DNA from: Candidatus Gastranaerophilales bacterium
Lineage (GTDB): Bacteria; Cyanobacteriota; Vampirovibrionia; Gastranaerophilales; Gastranaerophilaceae
Direction: 5' to 3'
NCBI GenBank assembly: GCA_944324905.1
Contig: CALUYB010000011.1
Location: 1 to 54,835, forward strand
Length of the DNA: 54,835 nt
In this document: positions 17,869 through 28,109 of the stretch, in pieces
Position numbering within the stretch: the stretch's first letter is position 1
How the letters are laid out: each line of letters opens with the position of its first letter
The notes under the pieces: model-generated
Told to the model about the DNA's origin: nothing
Seen by the model: the letters and a program-made list of their open reading frames with translations, nothing else
The model's database searches: none
Position numbers and translations under genes: made by a program

Positions 17869-18471
17869 TTGGCTAGATATACAGGACCTACAAATAAATT
17901 ATTTAGAAACTTTGGTGTCAAGGACTTGTCCAACCGTAAATTGACATCATCAATGAGACAAAACGCTTCAGGGCAACATGGTGCAATGAGAAAAAAGGCA
18001 TCTGACTATGCACTGCAGTTAAAAGAAAAACAAAAAATTCGTCTTACTTATCTTGTTTCTGAAAAACAATTTGCAAAATATTATGAAACAGCTTCAAGAA
18101 AAACAGGCGTAACAGGTACAATTATGCTACAAATGCTTGAATCAAGACTTGATAACGTAATTTACCGTGCAGGTTTTGCAATTACAAGAAGACAAGCAAG
18201 ACAAATTGTTAACCATGGTCATGTTTTGGTTAACGGTAAAAAAGTTGATATTCCTTCCTATTTGCTAAAAGCAGGGGATGAAATCACTGTTAAATCAAAC
18301 AGTCAAAATTACATTAAAAACGTTCAAGAATCAATTGATATGGCACTTTCATTTGCATGGTTAAATGTTGATAAAGCTGCTCAAAAAATTGTATTCGATA
18401 GAGTACCACAAAGGGAAGAGATGGATCCTGAGTTCAAAGAACAACTTGTTATTGAGTACTACTCTAAATAG
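17869..18471 (+). CDS. rpsD: Ribosomal protein S4 (uS4)
   Basis: S4 is a primary 16S rRNA-binding protein and often an autogenous regulator of its operon. The 200-residue protein has the S4 RNA-binding domain around 93-155 ([19 protein letters not shown], then [14 protein letters not shown]). The start is TTG with AAGGAG eight bases upstream; no nearby in-frame ATG fits the family N-terminus. The N-terminal region lacks the zinc-binding cysteines of some S4 proteins. The gene lies between rpsK and rpoA. Confidence 0.97.
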   Translation: MARYTGPTNKLFRNFGVKDLSNRKLTSSMRQNASGQHGAMRKKASDYALQLKEKQKIRLTYLVSEKQFAKYYETASRKTGVTGTIMLQMLESRLDNVIYRAGFAITRRQARQIVNHGHVLVNGKKVDIPSYLLKAGDEITVKSNSQNYIKNVQESIDMALSFAWLNVDKAAQKIVFDRVPQREEMDPEFKEQLVIEYYSK

Positions 18472-18484
18472 TAATTAGGAGAGA

Positions 18485-19471
18485 ATGAAGAATATGGAAC
18501 TTAAAATTAAAAACGTTAATACTACAACAAGCTCTGATGGATCTCAGTACGGTAAATTCGTAATTGAGCCGTTGGAAAGAGGTTATGGTGCGACAATTGG
18601 AAACTCTTTAAGAAGGGTTTTGTTGTCAAGTCTTGAAGGTGCTGCTGTAACTTCTGTCAGAATTGAAGGTATTACACATGAGTACACCTCAATTCCCGGC
18701 GTTGTTGAAGATGTTATTGATATTATGCTTAACCTGAAAGGTTTGGTTGTAAAAACTGATAGCAACGATGTTCAACATTTAAGATTAGATGTAACAAAAC
18801 CAGGGCCTGTTTTGGCTTCTGAAATTGAACTTCCTGCAGGTGTTAAAATCGTTAATCCCGATTGCTTGATTTGTACACTTGCTGACGGCGGTGCAATTCA
18901 TGCTGACATTGTTGTTGAAGTCGGCAAGGGTTATGTGACACAAGATCCCCTTAAAGAACAGAAAAACGGCATGCCAATTGATATGCTTCCAATCGATGCA
19001 GCATTTATGCCTATTAAACGTGTAAGCTACATTGTTGAACCTGCTCGTGTCGGTGAAAACTTAGACTTTGACAAATTAACTCTTGAAATTTGGTCAAACG
19101 GTTCAGTTGATGTAACTCAAGCATTGTCAAAAGGTGCAAATCTTTTAATTGAACACTTCTCTCAAATTGCTGCAATTACAGGAACTCCTGTAAGCGTAAA
19201 AGTTGAAGAAGAAGCTAAAGTTGAAACTGTACAAGATGATACTCCCGCTTTTACAATTGAAGATTTGGAACTCTCAGTTCGTGCTTACAACTGCTTAAAA
19301 AGAGCAAGCATCAACTCAATGGCAGAATTATTGAAAAAATCAGAACATGATTTGTTAAATATTAAAAACTTTGGTAAAAAATCTTCTGATGAAGTAATTG
19401 AAAAATTGCACCAATTAGGTTTGGATCTTCAACCAAATCCTGAAGGTGTAGACGATTTAGAACTTATATAA
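18485..19471 (+). CDS. rpoA: RNA polymerase alpha subunit
   Basis: Alpha dimerises to nucleate RNA polymerase assembly. The 328-residue protein has the N-terminal domain motif GYGATIGNSLRRVLLSSLEG and the C-terminal domain, joined by an acidic linker near 240-255. The C-terminal domain, with LKRASINSMAELL and NFGKKSSDEV, contacts UP elements and activators. The ATG at 18485 has AGGAGA four bases away; an ATG nine bases later (MELKI) is an alternative start. Confidence 0.98.
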   Translation: MKNMELKIKNVNTTTSSDGSQYGKFVIEPLERGYGATIGNSLRRVLLSSLEGAAVTSVRIEGITHEYTSIPGVVEDVIDIMLNLKGLVVKTDSNDVQHLRLDVTKPGPVLASEIELPAGVKIVNPDCLICTLADGGAIHADIVVEVGKGYVTQDPLKEQKNGMPIDMLPIDAAFMPIKRVSYIVEPARVGENLDFDKLTLEIWSNGSVDVTQALSKGANLLIEHFSQIAAITGTPVSVKVEEEAKVETVQDDTPAFTIEDLELSVRAYNCLKRASINSMAELLKKSEHDLLNIKNFGKKSSDEVIEKLHQLGLDLQPNPEGVDDLELI

Positions 19472-19486
19472 CAAAAGGAAAATAAA

Positions 19487-19915
19487 ATGAGACACCAGTG
19501 TAAAAGACACCACTTATCAAAAGCAGCTGACCAAAGAAAAGCATTACTTCGCTCTTTGGCAACCGAGTTGTTCTTGCATGGCGAAATTACAACAACTATG
19601 GCAAGAGCAAAAGCGCTTCGTCCATATGCTGAAAGTGTTATCACTTTTGCTAAAAAAGGCGATTTAGCTTCTCGCAGACAAGCTGCAAAATATATCTTCG
19701 ACAAGGAAACTTCAAAATATATGAACCTTGAAACAGGTGAAATATTTGACGCTCCTCAAGAAGGTCAAAAGCTACCATCTCAAACAGTTCTAAGACAACT
19801 GTTTAGTGTTATTGGTAAAAAATACGCGACACGTAACGGCGGTTACACAAGAATTTACAGACTTGCTCCAAGACGCGGTGATGCTGCTGAAATGGCAATG
19901 ATTCAACTTGTGTAA
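19487..19915 (+). CDS. rplQ: Ribosomal protein L17 (bL17) with an internal insertion
   Basis: L17 lies near the peptide exit of the 50S subunit. The 142-residue protein is longer than the usual 115-130. The core ADQRKALLRSLATEL, TTTMARAKALRP and NGGYTRIYRL is normal and resembles cyanobacterial L17. The extra residues lie at about 74-101 (including KYMNLETGEIFDAP). Its TAA shares a base with the ATG of truA. Confidence 0.96.
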   Translation: MRHQCKRHHLSKAADQRKALLRSLATELFLHGEITTTMARAKALRPYAESVITFAKKGDLASRRQAAKYIFDKETSKYMNLETGEIFDAPQEGQKLPSQTVLRQLFSVIGKKYATRNGGYTRIYRLAPRRGDAAEMAMIQLV

Positions 19916-20685
19916 TGACTCGATACGCTCTGCATTTTCAATATCTTGGTAAAAACTACAGAGGCTCGCAAAAACAGCCCGAAGGAAATACAATACAAGA
20001 TGAAATCGAAAAAGCACTTTGTACATTGATAAAAGCAAAAACAAGCACTATATTTTCAGGTAGAACCGACACAGGTGTCAGCGCATACCATCAGGTTTTG
20101 CATTTTGACACCGATTACAAAATAAATAAATGTAAATTTATTAATTCAATGAACGGTATTTTGCCTGAAGATATAAGGATTTTTGACATTGAAGAAAAAG
20201 ATAAAACTTTTCATGCTCAAAAATCTGCGAAATTTCGTCACTACAGATACGTTATCAGAAATGATTTAATAAAATCTCCTTTTGATACCAATGTTTTCTA
20301 TTATCGTCATAAATTGTGTGAAAACAGAATGAATGAGGCATTAAAATATCTGCAAGGCGAACATGATTTCAGTGCTTTTAAATCTCAATCCGAAAATCCT
20401 GCTAAAGTTTGCAATATATATTTTGCAAATGCAAAACGCAGCAAGGATGGGAAATATATTATTATCGATATTGTAGGCGACAGATTTCTCTACAATATGG
20501 TAAGGACAATCGTCGGGACTTTACTTTTGATTGAAAAAGACAACCTTGAACCGCTATCAATGTTGGATATTTTAAAATCAAAAAACCGTTCAAATGCAGG
20601 GGCTACAGCTGAAGCTGTTGGCTTAACTCTTGTAAATGTTGGTTATAAAGACTGTTCTGACTATCTAAAACAACTAAATACATAG
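19915..20685 (+). CDS. truA: tRNA pseudouridine synthase A
   Basis: TruA makes pseudouridine at positions 38-40 of tRNA anticodon stems. The 256-residue protein has the motif SGRTDTGVSA with the catalytic aspartate, and GDRFLYNMVRTIVGTLL in the second half. It overlaps the rplQ stop by one base and has no separate ribosome site, so it is probably translated by reinitiation. truA among ribosomal genes before rplM-rpsI is a common bacterial order. Confidence 0.97.
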   Translation: MTRYALHFQYLGKNYRGSQKQPEGNTIQDEIEKALCTLIKAKTSTIFSGRTDTGVSAYHQVLHFDTDYKINKCKFINSMNGILPEDIRIFDIEEKDKTFHAQKSAKFRHYRYVIRNDLIKSPFDTNVFYYRHKLCENRMNEALKYLQGEHDFSAFKSQSENPAKVCNIYFANAKRSKDGKYIIIDIVGDRFLYNMVRTIVGTLLLIEKDNLEPLSMLDILKSKNRSNAGATAEAVGLTLVNVGYKDCSDYLKQLNT

Positions 20686-20698
20686 GAAAGGTACATAA

Positions 20699-21139
20699 AT
20701 GAAAACATTTAGCGCAAAGCCGCTTGAAGTTGAAAGAAAATGGTATGTTGTTGACGCTCAAGGTCAAACACTTGGTCGTTTAGCAGTTGCTGTTGCAAAT
20801 ATTCTTCGCGGTAAAAATAAACCTCAATATACACCAAACGTTGATACTGGCGATTTTGTTATTGTTATTAATGCTGCGCAAATTCAAGTAAGCGGCAAAA
20901 AAGAAACTGATAAATTATATCGTTCACACAGTGGCTACCCAGGCGGTTTTAAAGAAATCAGCTTTAAGGCATTAATGGAAAAAGATCCTAGACGTGCAAT
21001 TGAAAAAGCGGTTAAAGGTATGCTTCCACACAATACTTTGGGTGCTGAACAGTTTACAAAATTAAAGGTATATGCTGATGCTAACCATCCGCATGAAGTA
21101 CAAAAACCTGAAAAATATGAAATCAAAGGAGATAAGTAA
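20699..21139 (+). CDS. rplM: Ribosomal protein L13 (uL13)
   Basis: L13 is an early-assembly 50S protein. The 146-residue protein has [34 protein letters not shown] and MLPHNTLG near its C-terminus. AGGAAAGG lies before the ATG. It is two bases upstream of rpsI, the usual L13-S9 pair. Confidence 0.97.
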   Translation: MKTFSAKPLEVERKWYVVDAQGQTLGRLAVAVANILRGKNKPQYTPNVDTGDFVIVINAAQIQVSGKKETDKLYRSHSGYPGGFKEISFKALMEKDPRRAIEKAVKGMLPHNTLGAEQFTKLKVYADANHPHEVQKPEKYEIKGDK

Positions 21140-21141
21140 TA

Positions 21142-21543
21142 ATGGCAGATGCTAAAACTGAAATAGTTAAAACCGGCAGAAGAAAATGCTCAATAGCAGT
21201 TGCTAAAGTTTCATCAGGCAAAGGCAGAGTATTTGTTAACGGTAAAACTCTTAAAGGATATTTTGGAAATCGCCCATCGCTAGAGATGGCAATATATCGC
21301 CCGCTTGTTTTAACAGATAATCAAGACAAACTTGATGTTAGAGTTAAAGCTGTTGGCGGCGGTGTTTGCGCTCAAGCTGACGCAATTAAGCATGCAATTT
21401 CTCGCGCTTTACTTGAAATGAATGAAGAATTCAAACCCGTATTAAAACAAGAAGGTCTTTTAACTCGCGATGCAAGAGTTAAAGAACGTAAAAAATACGG
21501 TCGCAAAAGAGCAAGAAAAAGATTCCAGTTCTCAAAAAGATAA
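21142..21543 (+). CDS. rpsI: Ribosomal protein S9 (uS9)
   Basis: S9 sits in the 30S head and its C-terminal tail reaches the P-site tRNA. The 133-residue protein has TGRRKCSIAVAKVSSGKG, the block GGGVCAQADAIKHAISRAL, and the conserved end KKYGRKRARKRFQFSKR. It is the last gene of the operon and is followed by a good terminator. Confidence 0.98.
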   Translation: MADAKTEIVKTGRRKCSIAVAKVSSGKGRVFVNGKTLKGYFGNRPSLEMAIYRPLVLTDNQDKLDVRVKAVGGGVCAQADAIKHAISRALLEMNEEFKPVLKQEGLLTRDARVKERKKYGRKRARKRFQFSKR

Positions 21544-21559
21544 TTTTTATTTTTATTCA

Positions 21560-21592
21560 AAAACGCCGTCATTACTTTATTGGCGGCGTTTT
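21560..21592 (+). terminator. Rho-independent terminator after rpsI
   Basis: AAAACGCCG (21560-21568) pairs perfectly with CGGCGTTTT (21584-21592) across a 15-base loop, 17 bases after the rpsI stop. The right arm ends in four T. Confidence 0.85.
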
Positions 21593-21671
21593 AGTATGCA
21601 AAACTTTGTATACTTTTTAGTTGATTTAAAAACCATCTTCTTATGTAATAATTTTTTATAAGGAGGTTAAA

Positions 21672-22130
21672 ATGGTAGACTCAATTGGTGGAAACGATAG
21701 TCTTTATTCTACAATAGGAATTGGCGCTTATTCAATTGGTACTTATTCTCAAGTAGAAAAAACTGATACGGAAGTTTTTGAAGATGTTTTTCAAGATGCG
21801 CTTGAAGCTGTTGATGATAAAACTCAAGAGCAATCAATTTCAAAAATAGATGAAAGTTCGCTCGGGATTCCCGCAGGTATGGAAATAGAAGGAGTGCAGA
21901 GTGTTGAAGAAGTCGCACAAAGCGACGCTTCCCAATCCGGCGGCGGTGGCTCATCATCAGAAGAAGATGAAGAATATGATGAAATGGATTTAAATCAGGA
22001 CGGTACAGTAACTCCCGCTGAAATGATTATATATGAAATGACTCATGGTACTTCTCAAAGCGAGGGTAGTGAATCCAGTATGGATAGTGCAACGTTATCC
22101 GATGCGCTAAGTGCTTATATGGTTGCTTAA
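21672..22130 (+). CDS. Small acidic protein with one EF-hand
   Basis: I do not recognise a named family. The 152-residue protein is very acidic and Ser-rich, with a GGGG stretch (90-93). A canonical EF-hand loop lies at Asp106-Glu117 (DLNQDGTVTPAE). There is no signal peptide or membrane segment. A strong AAGGAGGT precedes the ATG, so it should be well translated. Its end overlaps the convergent wecB by 4 bases. Calcium binding is expected from the loop; the role is unknown. Confidence 0.82.
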   Translation: MVDSIGGNDSLYSTIGIGAYSIGTYSQVEKTDTEVFEDVFQDALEAVDDKTQEQSISKIDESSLGIPAGMEIEGVQSVEEVAQSDASQSGGGGSSSEEDEEYDEMDLNQDGTVTPAEMIIYEMTHGTSQSEGSESSMDSATLSDALSAYMVA

Positions 22131-23245
22131 TTTTTAAATTTTTCAACTATAGCATCTGCAATTCTTTTTGAAGCAAGACCGTCGCCGTAAGGGTTTGCGG
22201 CTTGTTTCATGGAATTATAAAATTCACTATCATCAAGTAACTTCTGAACTGTTGATACAATTTTATCTTTGTGTGCGCCAACAAGCTTAACACATCCGTA
22301 TTCAAGTGCTTCAGGGCGCTCTGTCTCATCTCTTAAAACTAGCACAGGTACACCAAGGGACGGTGCTTCTTCCTGTACTCCGCCTGAGTCAGTTAAAATT
22401 ATATGTGATTTTTTCATTAATGTTGCAAAGGGCGCGTAATCAAGCGGGTTAATTAACTTCACCCTCTCAACCCCTTCAAGTTTAGCTCTTACGGTGTTTT
22501 GCACATTTGGGTTTAAATGAACCGGATAAACAATTTGTATGTCTTTATTTTTTTGAATTAGCTCTATAACCGCATCACAAATTTCTTCAAGCGGTTTGCC
22601 AAAATTTTCACGCCTGTGGGATGTTAAAAGTATTGTTTTTAAATTTTTATCCAATCCTATAAAATCAAGATTAGCTTCTTTGTTATTAACTGTGTATAAA
22701 AGCGCATCTATGACGGTATTGCCTGTTTTATAAATTGAATTTGGTGTTTTAATGCCTGAATTTATAATATTGTCCACCGAGCCTTGTGTCGGGCAAAAAT
22801 GCATATCGCAAACTGCATCTGCTAAAACCCTGTTAATTTCTTCAGGAAAAGGATAATCTTTGTTAAAAGTTCTAAGTCCAGCTTCAACATGTCCTATAGG
22901 GATTCTTGCATAATATGCGCTAAGCGCGCTTGCGCCTGCGGTTGTTGTGTCTCCATGTACAAGGACAATGTCAGGTTTTACTTTTTCAAAAATTTCTTTT
23001 GTTTGCAAAAGTACATCAGATGTTAGCCCCCAAAGGTTTTGATTTGGTTTCATTAGATTTAAATCGTAATCGGGTGTAATTTCAAAAAGTTCAAGCACCT
23101 GATCAAGCATTTGCCTGTGCTGCGCGGTTACAATAGTTATAGCTTCAAGCTCATCTCTTGATTGAATTTCTTTTACAAGAGGTGCCATTTTAATTGCCTC
23201 GGGGCGTGTTCCAAATACAATAGCGACTTTTATTTTCTTATCCAT
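22127..23245 (-). CDS. wecB: UDP-N-acetylglucosamine 2-epimerase (non-hydrolysing)
   Basis: The enzyme interconverts UDP-GlcNAc and UDP-ManNAc for surface polysaccharide. The 372-residue GT-B-fold protein has VFGTRPEAIKMAPLV at the start, GDTTTAGASA and SHRRENFGKPL in the middle, and DSGGVQEEAPSLGVPVLVLR near the end, with the expected catalytic acids and histidine. No wecC is nearby. The ATG lacks a ribosome site and has TACAAT six bases upstream, suggesting a leaderless message. Confidence 0.96.
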   Translation of the reverse strand: MDKKIKVAIVFGTRPEAIKMAPLVKEIQSRDELEAITIVTAQHRQMLDQVLELFEITPDYDLNLMKPNQNLWGLTSDVLLQTKEIFEKVKPDIVLVHGDTTTAGASALSAYYARIPIGHVEAGLRTFNKDYPFPEEINRVLADAVCDMHFCPTQGSVDNIINSGIKTPNSIYKTGNTVIDALLYTVNNKEANLDFIGLDKNLKTILLTSHRRENFGKPLEEICDAVIELIQKNKDIQIVYPVHLNPNVQNTVRAKLEGVERVKLINPLDYAPFATLMKKSHIILTDSGGVQEEAPSLGVPVLVLRDETERPEALEYGCVKLVGAHKDKIVSTVQKLLDDSEFYNSMKQAANPYGDGLASKRIADAIVEKFKN

Positions 23246-23251
23246 AAATAA

Positions 23252-23280
23252 ATTGTATTAAAATAATATTTAAAAAACAA
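23252..23280 (-). promoter_or_regulatory. Predicted wecB promoter, leaderless type
   Basis: TTGTTT (23275-23280), a 17-base spacer and TACAAT (23252-23257) end six bases before the wecB ATG. Confidence 0.5.
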
Positions 23281-23294
23281 GCTAATTTTTATGT

Positions 23295-23323
23295 TTGTCA
23301 TGCCCTTTTGTTTGTTGTAAAAT
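23295..23323 (+). promoter_or_regulatory. gyrA promoter
   Basis: TTGTCA (23295-23300), a 17-base spacer and TAAAAT (23318-23323) precede the TTG start by about 31 bases, with TAGGAG as ribosome site. Confidence 0.6.
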
Positions 23324-23354
23324 ATCATTAATAGGCAGTTTAGGAGTTTAAATT

Positions 23355-25895
23355 TTGAGTCAGACAAATTTATTTGACCATGGAAAAATTGTTCCGGTTA
23401 ATATTCGAGATGAAATGAAACGTTCATACATCGATTATGCCATGAGCGTTATTGTAGGTCGTGCATTACCTGATGTTCGTGATGGTTTAAAGCCTGTTCA
23501 CAGACGCATTTTGTTTGCTATGAACGAACTTGGCATGACGCCTGATAAACCCTTTAAAAAGTGTGCCAGAATCGTCGGGGAAGTTCTCGGTAAATATCAC
23601 CCTCATGGCGACTCTGCGGTTTATGAATCTTTAGTGCGCATGGCGCAAGATTTTGCAACCAGATATTTGACAATCGACGGTCATGGTAACTTTGGTTCTG
23701 TTGATGGCGACTCTGCTGCTGCTATGCGTTATACAGAAGCCAGAATGCATAAAATTACAACTTCAATGCTTGCCGATATTGACTGTGAAACTGTTAATTT
23801 TACTCCCAACTTTGACGGTTCCTTGCAAGAACCATCTGTACTGCCTGTAAGATTACCAATGCTGCTTTTAAATGGTGTTTCAGGTATTGCAGTCGGTATG
23901 GCAACAAATATTCCGCCTCACAACCTATGTGAAATAGTGGATGGTACAATTGCAATGATTGATAACCCTGAAATCACAGTTGAAGGCTTAATGCAGTATA
24001 TTAAGGGACCTGATTTTCCTACTGCTGCAACTATAATTGGTACATCTGAAATTAAAAAAGCTTATGAAACAGGTCGCGGTTCAATAAAAATGTCTGCTGT
24101 TTCATCTATTGAAGAACTACCCGGGGGCAATGGTCGTCAAGGAAGAACAGCAATTGTTGTTACAGAAATTCCTTATCAGGTTAATAAAGCCGCCCTTATT
24201 GAAAAAATCGCTGACCTTGTTAAAGAAGGCAAAGTTCAAGGCATTTCAGATATTCGAGATGAATCCGACCGTGATGGCATGAGGGTTGTAATTGAGCTAA
24301 AACGTGACGCTAAACCTGATGTTGTCAGAAATAATTTATACAAGCAAACTGCACTTATGACAAGCTTTGGTGTAAATATGGTGGCTCTTGTGGGCCAGCA
24401 GCCAAGGTTGCTTAACTTATATGAAGTGCTAAATGAATTCATTGAACACAGGGTTGATGTAATTACAAGAAGGACTATTTTCTTCTTGAAAAAAGCAAAG
24501 GCCCGTGCGCATATTTTAGAAGGTTTAATGATAGCCTTAAATGCGCTTGATGAAGTTATTGAGCTAATTAAAAAATCTAAAAATACAGAAGAAGCAAGAA
24601 ACGGTTTAATGTCAAGATTTGGGCTTGATACAGAGCAGGCAAACGCAATTTTAGAAATGCAATTAAGGCGTTTAACCGGTCTTGAACAAGATAAAATAAG
24701 AGCCGAATATGATGATTTAATTAAGAAAATTGCAGAGTATGAAGCAATTCTTGCTGATAGAAATAAAGTCCTTGCTCTTATAAAAGAAGAATTGCTCGAA
24801 GATAAAGAAAAATATGGCGATGATAGAAAAACACAAATCTTGCCTGAACAGGGAGAGTTAAATATTGAAGATTTAACACCTAACACTGCAATGGCTGTGT
24901 TTATTACTCGTCAGGGTTACATTAAACGTATTTCGCTTGATACATTCGAGCGTCAAAATCGTGCAACCCGTGGCAAGGGTGGTATGAAAACAAAAGAGGA
25001 CGATGACGTCGATCACTTCTTTACTGCAATGATGCATGATAAGGTTTTATTCTTCTCATCAAAAGGCGTTGTTTATAGCTTAAATGTTTATGACTTTCCA
25101 GAAGGTTCACGCCAATCTAAGGGCTTACCAATTATTAACGTTCTGCCTATTGAACAGGATGAGCAGATAACAGCAGTTGTTCCAGTCAGTGAATTTAGCC
25201 CGAATACTAATCTTATTATGTTGACTAAAAAAGGTTACATTAAGAGAATAAGCCTTGATAATTTTGTAAATATCAGACGCAACGGTATTATAGCAATTGG
25301 TCTTGAAGAGGGCGACACTCTTAATTGGGTTAAACTTGCTCAAAATAATGATGAAATAATTATCGGTACATCCTGCGGTATGGCGATACGCTTTGCAATT
25401 GAAGATTTAAGACCGCTAGGTCGTTCTGCTCGTGGTGTTAACTCTATGAAACTAAGAACGGGTGATACAATAATCGGCTGTGATGTTGTACCAAGAGATT
25501 ATGATGCAGATTTATTAGTTGTAACATCAGACGGTTTTGGCAAACGTTCAAAGTTGAGTGAATTCAGACCTCAAAATAGAGGCGGTTTAGGTTTAATCGC
25601 AACTAAATTTAAGTCCGCCGCATCAAGACTCGTTGCGCTTACTATTGTTGATGAACATGATGATATAATGGTTGTAACTGCAAATGGTATTGTAACCAGA
25701 GTAAGTGCAGCGGATATCTCTCGTCAGGGACGACCTGCAACAGGTGTCAAAGTTCAAAATCTAGTTGATGGCGACACTGTTGTTTCTGTTAATAAAATTA
25801 TAAATCCCGATGAAGATGAAAGTGTTCAAAAAGAGCCTCAAGCGGTTAACGCAGAAGATTCTGAAGCAACACAAGGAAATCTTAATCTGGAATAA
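23355..25895 (+). CDS. gyrA: DNA gyrase subunit A
   Basis: GyrA cuts and rejoins DNA during supercoiling. The 846-residue protein starts with TTG after AGGAG. The catalytic tyrosine is Tyr126 in MRYTEAR. The quinolone region GDSAVYE keeps Ser87 (E. coli Ser83), with Glu91 in place of Asp87. RATRGKGG near residue 535 marks the GyrA box and supports gyrase rather than topoisomerase IV, followed by the beta-pinwheel C-terminal domain. An acidic tail of about 30 residues ends the protein. gyrB is not adjacent. Confidence 0.95.
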   Translation: MSQTNLFDHGKIVPVNIRDEMKRSYIDYAMSVIVGRALPDVRDGLKPVHRRILFAMNELGMTPDKPFKKCARIVGEVLGKYHPHGDSAVYESLVRMAQDFATRYLTIDGHGNFGSVDGDSAAAMRYTEARMHKITTSMLADIDCETVNFTPNFDGSLQEPSVLPVRLPMLLLNGVSGIAVGMATNIPPHNLCEIVDGTIAMIDNPEITVEGLMQYIKGPDFPTAATIIGTSEIKKAYETGRGSIKMSAVSSIEELPGGNGRQGRTAIVVTEIPYQVNKAALIEKIADLVKEGKVQGISDIRDESDRDGMRVVIELKRDAKPDVVRNNLYKQTALMTSFGVNMVALVGQQPRLLNLYEVLNEFIEHRVDVITRRTIFFLKKAKARAHILEGLMIALNALDEVIELIKKSKNTEEARNGLMSRFGLDTEQANAILEMQLRRLTGLEQDKIRAEYDDLIKKIAEYEAILADRNKVLALIKEELLEDKEKYGDDRKTQILPEQGELNIEDLTPNTAMAVFITRQGYIKRISLDTFERQNRATRGKGGMKTKEDDDVDHFFTAMMHDKVLFFSSKGVVYSLNVYDFPEGSRQSKGLPIINVLPIEQDEQITAVVPVSEFSPNTNLIMLTKKGYIKRISLDNFVNIRRNGIIAIGLEEGDTLNWVKLAQNNDEIIIGTSCGMAIRFAIEDLRPLGRSARGVNSMKLRTGDTIIGCDVVPRDYDADLLVVTSDGFGKRSKLSEFRPQNRGGLGLIATKFKSAASRLVALTIVDEHDDIMVVTANGIVTRVSAADISRQGRPATGVKVQNLVDGDTVVSVNKIINPDEDESVQKEPQAVNAEDSEATQGNLNLE

Positions 25896-25911
25896 AATAT
25901 AATTGTTATAA

Positions 25912-25946
25912 AATATGGGCGTCTAAAAGATGCCCATATTTTTTTT
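25912..25946. terminator. Terminator between gyrA and bamA
   Basis: AATATGGGCGTC (25912-25923) pairs with GATGCCCATATT (25929-25940) with one G-T wobble and a 5-base loop, followed by eight T. It serves gyrA and, with a weaker T-tract on the other strand, possibly the convergent bamA gene. Confidence 0.93.
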
Positions 25947-25961
25947 AATTTAGGATATCGA

Positions 25962-27959
25962 TTAATACATTTCGCCCATGCCAAATGTGAAGAATCCACT
26001 ACTGCGATCTTTGCCGCCTGTATTTGTAAATGGCACAGCATAATCAAGATTGATTGGGCCAAGACCCGGAATAAATACTCTTAAGCCCACACCTGCTGTT
26101 ATTGCATATCCCGGGCGGTCGTATAGCTTATTTGTGAGTGTATCGCCAAATATTGTACCAGCATCAACAAATGCAGCAAGTCTTACATTGTTCAGGAATG
26201 TATTTGTCGTAAGCCTGTCCATAAATGGTATGGGAGTCCTAAACTCTGCTGTACCCATCATAAAGCCATCACCTGTACCAACTTCAGAAATATTGAAACC
26301 TCTTATGCTATATGGGCCACCAAGTGCAAACGCTGCAAACTCCGGCATATCGCCATGGATTTTTCCGCCGGCACGTGCAGCTAATACAAGAGTTGATTTT
26401 CTTCCTACTGGAACAAATTTCTTTAACATACCATATAATTTACCAAATGAATCTGCACCAAAGCCAATTGATTCTTCAAGACTTATTCTTGCTAAAACAC
26501 CGCGCCTTGTATTTACAACAGTATCTCTTGTATCATAAGTCAGGGCAGGTGTAATTTTAGCATAAACACCGCCGTCGAGTTGTTTTTCTCTTTCTTTAAA
26601 GTCTACCCCTCTTAGGGCGTAAACGCTTCTTGCTTTCCATTCATCGCCCTCGTCAAGGTCAACACTTTCTCCGCCAAAGCTTATGCTTCCGCTAAGGTTT
26701 TTAAATGCTTTAAATCTTCTTGTTAGGGTAATGTCTGCGCCATAGCGTTTTTCAATTGATAGTGGAACTTGATAGCTTCCAAAATTCCTTACAAATGCTC
26801 TAAAGCCTAATGATTGGTTTTCTGATTTAAAATGCGGCTCAACAAAACCTAATTCAGCTTGCAAGTTGGGTCGGTTAATAATAGAGCTGTCGTTCATCAA
26901 AATACCGGTACCTGCCATAAAGTTGATACTTAACTTTTGCCCTAAACCTCTAAAGTTGTTTTCAGAAAAACCAACCGAACCAAAGAAACCTGATGTAGAA
27001 TCAACACCGACGCCTAAAGAAATTTTACCTGTTCTTTGTTCATCAAGTGAAATTGTAACGTTGTATTTTCCCGTTCTTTCATCCATTTCAATGTCGCGCT
27101 TAACATCTTTAAAGGCTTGCGTTCCCATTAACCTTAAAATGTCGTCACGCATGATGTTTTCATTGTAAACTGTCCCGGGTTCGAGCAGAATATTCCTTTT
27201 TACAATGAAATCGCGGGTTTTATAATTGCCTTCCACAATTACATCGTTAATTACACCCTCATCAATCGTAATATTTACAATGCCGTCAGGGTCATCTTGA
27301 ACAGATGTTACGCGCGCAAGAATATAACCTTTCATGCTATACATTTCTTGTATTTGTTCTATTGCAGAATTAATATTTAAAATATTTTGCGGTTGACCTT
27401 CGTATTGGCTTAAAATCGCCATGATGTCCTTTGTTGCGACGACGTTATTACCATCTACGGTAAAACCTTGTATTGGCGGGTTTTCTTCTACAATAATTCT
27501 TAAACGTATACCGCCTTCTTCCGCTCTTAGTGGCACAGCTCTTATGTTTTGGGTAAAATAACCTGTTTTATATATTTTGTTTAAATCGGCAGAAATTGTT
27601 TTTCTGTCATATAAATAGCCTTCTTTTGCACTAAGCATGTCTTTAATAAAGGAGGTTTCAATAATATTATTTCCAAAAATTTCAACCTGCCTTATGTAAA
27701 CAGCAGCATCCTCATCTTCTTGAGTTGTATTATTTGGGGCAGTGTCTACAAATGTATCATTACCTTGGACATCATTTTCTTGTGGGCTAATTTCTTCTTC
27801 ATATTTTTCTTGTTGTTCTTGAGTTTTTTCAATTTTCTTTTCTTTTTTTGACTTGAAAAACTTTGGGAACTTAAAGTTAAAAGCAGCATAAGATGGTTGC
27901 TGGATGAACAGTATTCCCAGCACTGTGTATATTAATAACAGTTTTTTTATATTTCTCAT
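25962..27959 (-). CDS. bamA: BamA/Omp85-family outer-membrane assembly protein, three POTRA domains
   Basis: BamA inserts beta-barrel proteins into the outer membrane. The 665-residue protein has a signal peptide (1-26, LLLIYTVLGILFIQ then SYA), a charged Lys/Glu linker (about 38-80), three POTRA domains (about 86-162, 163-236 and 237-314, each with a VxGNN/VEGN strand) and a 16-stranded-type barrel ending in GFFTFGMGEMY. The motif GGPYSIRGF is the conserved loop-6 VRGF-like signature. Three POTRAs is the cyanobacterial and chloroplast pattern; proteobacterial BamA has five. It proves an outer membrane. Confidence 0.93.
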   Translation of the reverse strand: MRNIKKLLLIYTVLGILFIQQPSYAAFNFKFPKFFKSKKEKKIEKTQEQQEKYEEEISPQENDVQGNDTFVDTAPNNTTQEDEDAAVYIRQVEIFGNNIIETSFIKDMLSAKEGYLYDRKTISADLNKIYKTGYFTQNIRAVPLRAEEGGIRLRIIVEENPPIQGFTVDGNNVVATKDIMAILSQYEGQPQNILNINSAIEQIQEMYSMKGYILARVTSVQDDPDGIVNITIDEGVINDVIVEGNYKTRDFIVKRNILLEPGTVYNENIMRDDILRLMGTQAFKDVKRDIEMDERTGKYNVTISLDEQRTGKISLGVGVDSTSGFFGSVGFSENNFRGLGQKLSINFMAGTGILMNDSSIINRPNLQAELGFVEPHFKSENQSLGFRAFVRNFGSYQVPLSIEKRYGADITLTRRFKAFKNLSGSISFGGESVDLDEGDEWKARSVYALRGVDFKEREKQLDGGVYAKITPALTYDTRDTVVNTRRGVLARISLEESIGFGADSFGKLYGMLKKFVPVGRKSTLVLAARAGGKIHGDMPEFAAFALGGPYSIRGFNISEVGTGDGFMMGTAEFRTPIPFMDRLTTNTFLNNVRLAAFVDAGTIFGDTLTNKLYDRPGYAITAGVGLRVFIPGLGPINLDYAVPFTNTGGKDRSSGFFTFGMGEMY

Positions 27960-28109
27960 CTAATTCGAAAAAAGTCCAGCTTATCTCTAATAATATTATA
28001 TAACCAAATATATCCCACTGCAAACCCGTCAAATAATGTAACAATTATGTAAAAAATTGCACATATTTTACTAATTTTTTATGATATTATTAGTTACGAG
28101 GTGGTTAAA

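Noticed and set aside
24236-24886. A 216-codon open frame on the minus strand inside gyrA
   Set aside because: It is antisense to a conserved gyrA stretch, rich in Ser/Ile/Phe as expected of a complement frame, and has no ribosome site or family resemblance.
26050-26538. A plus-strand frame inside bamA
   Set aside because: The opposite frame is a clear Omp85 barrel; this one has no features.
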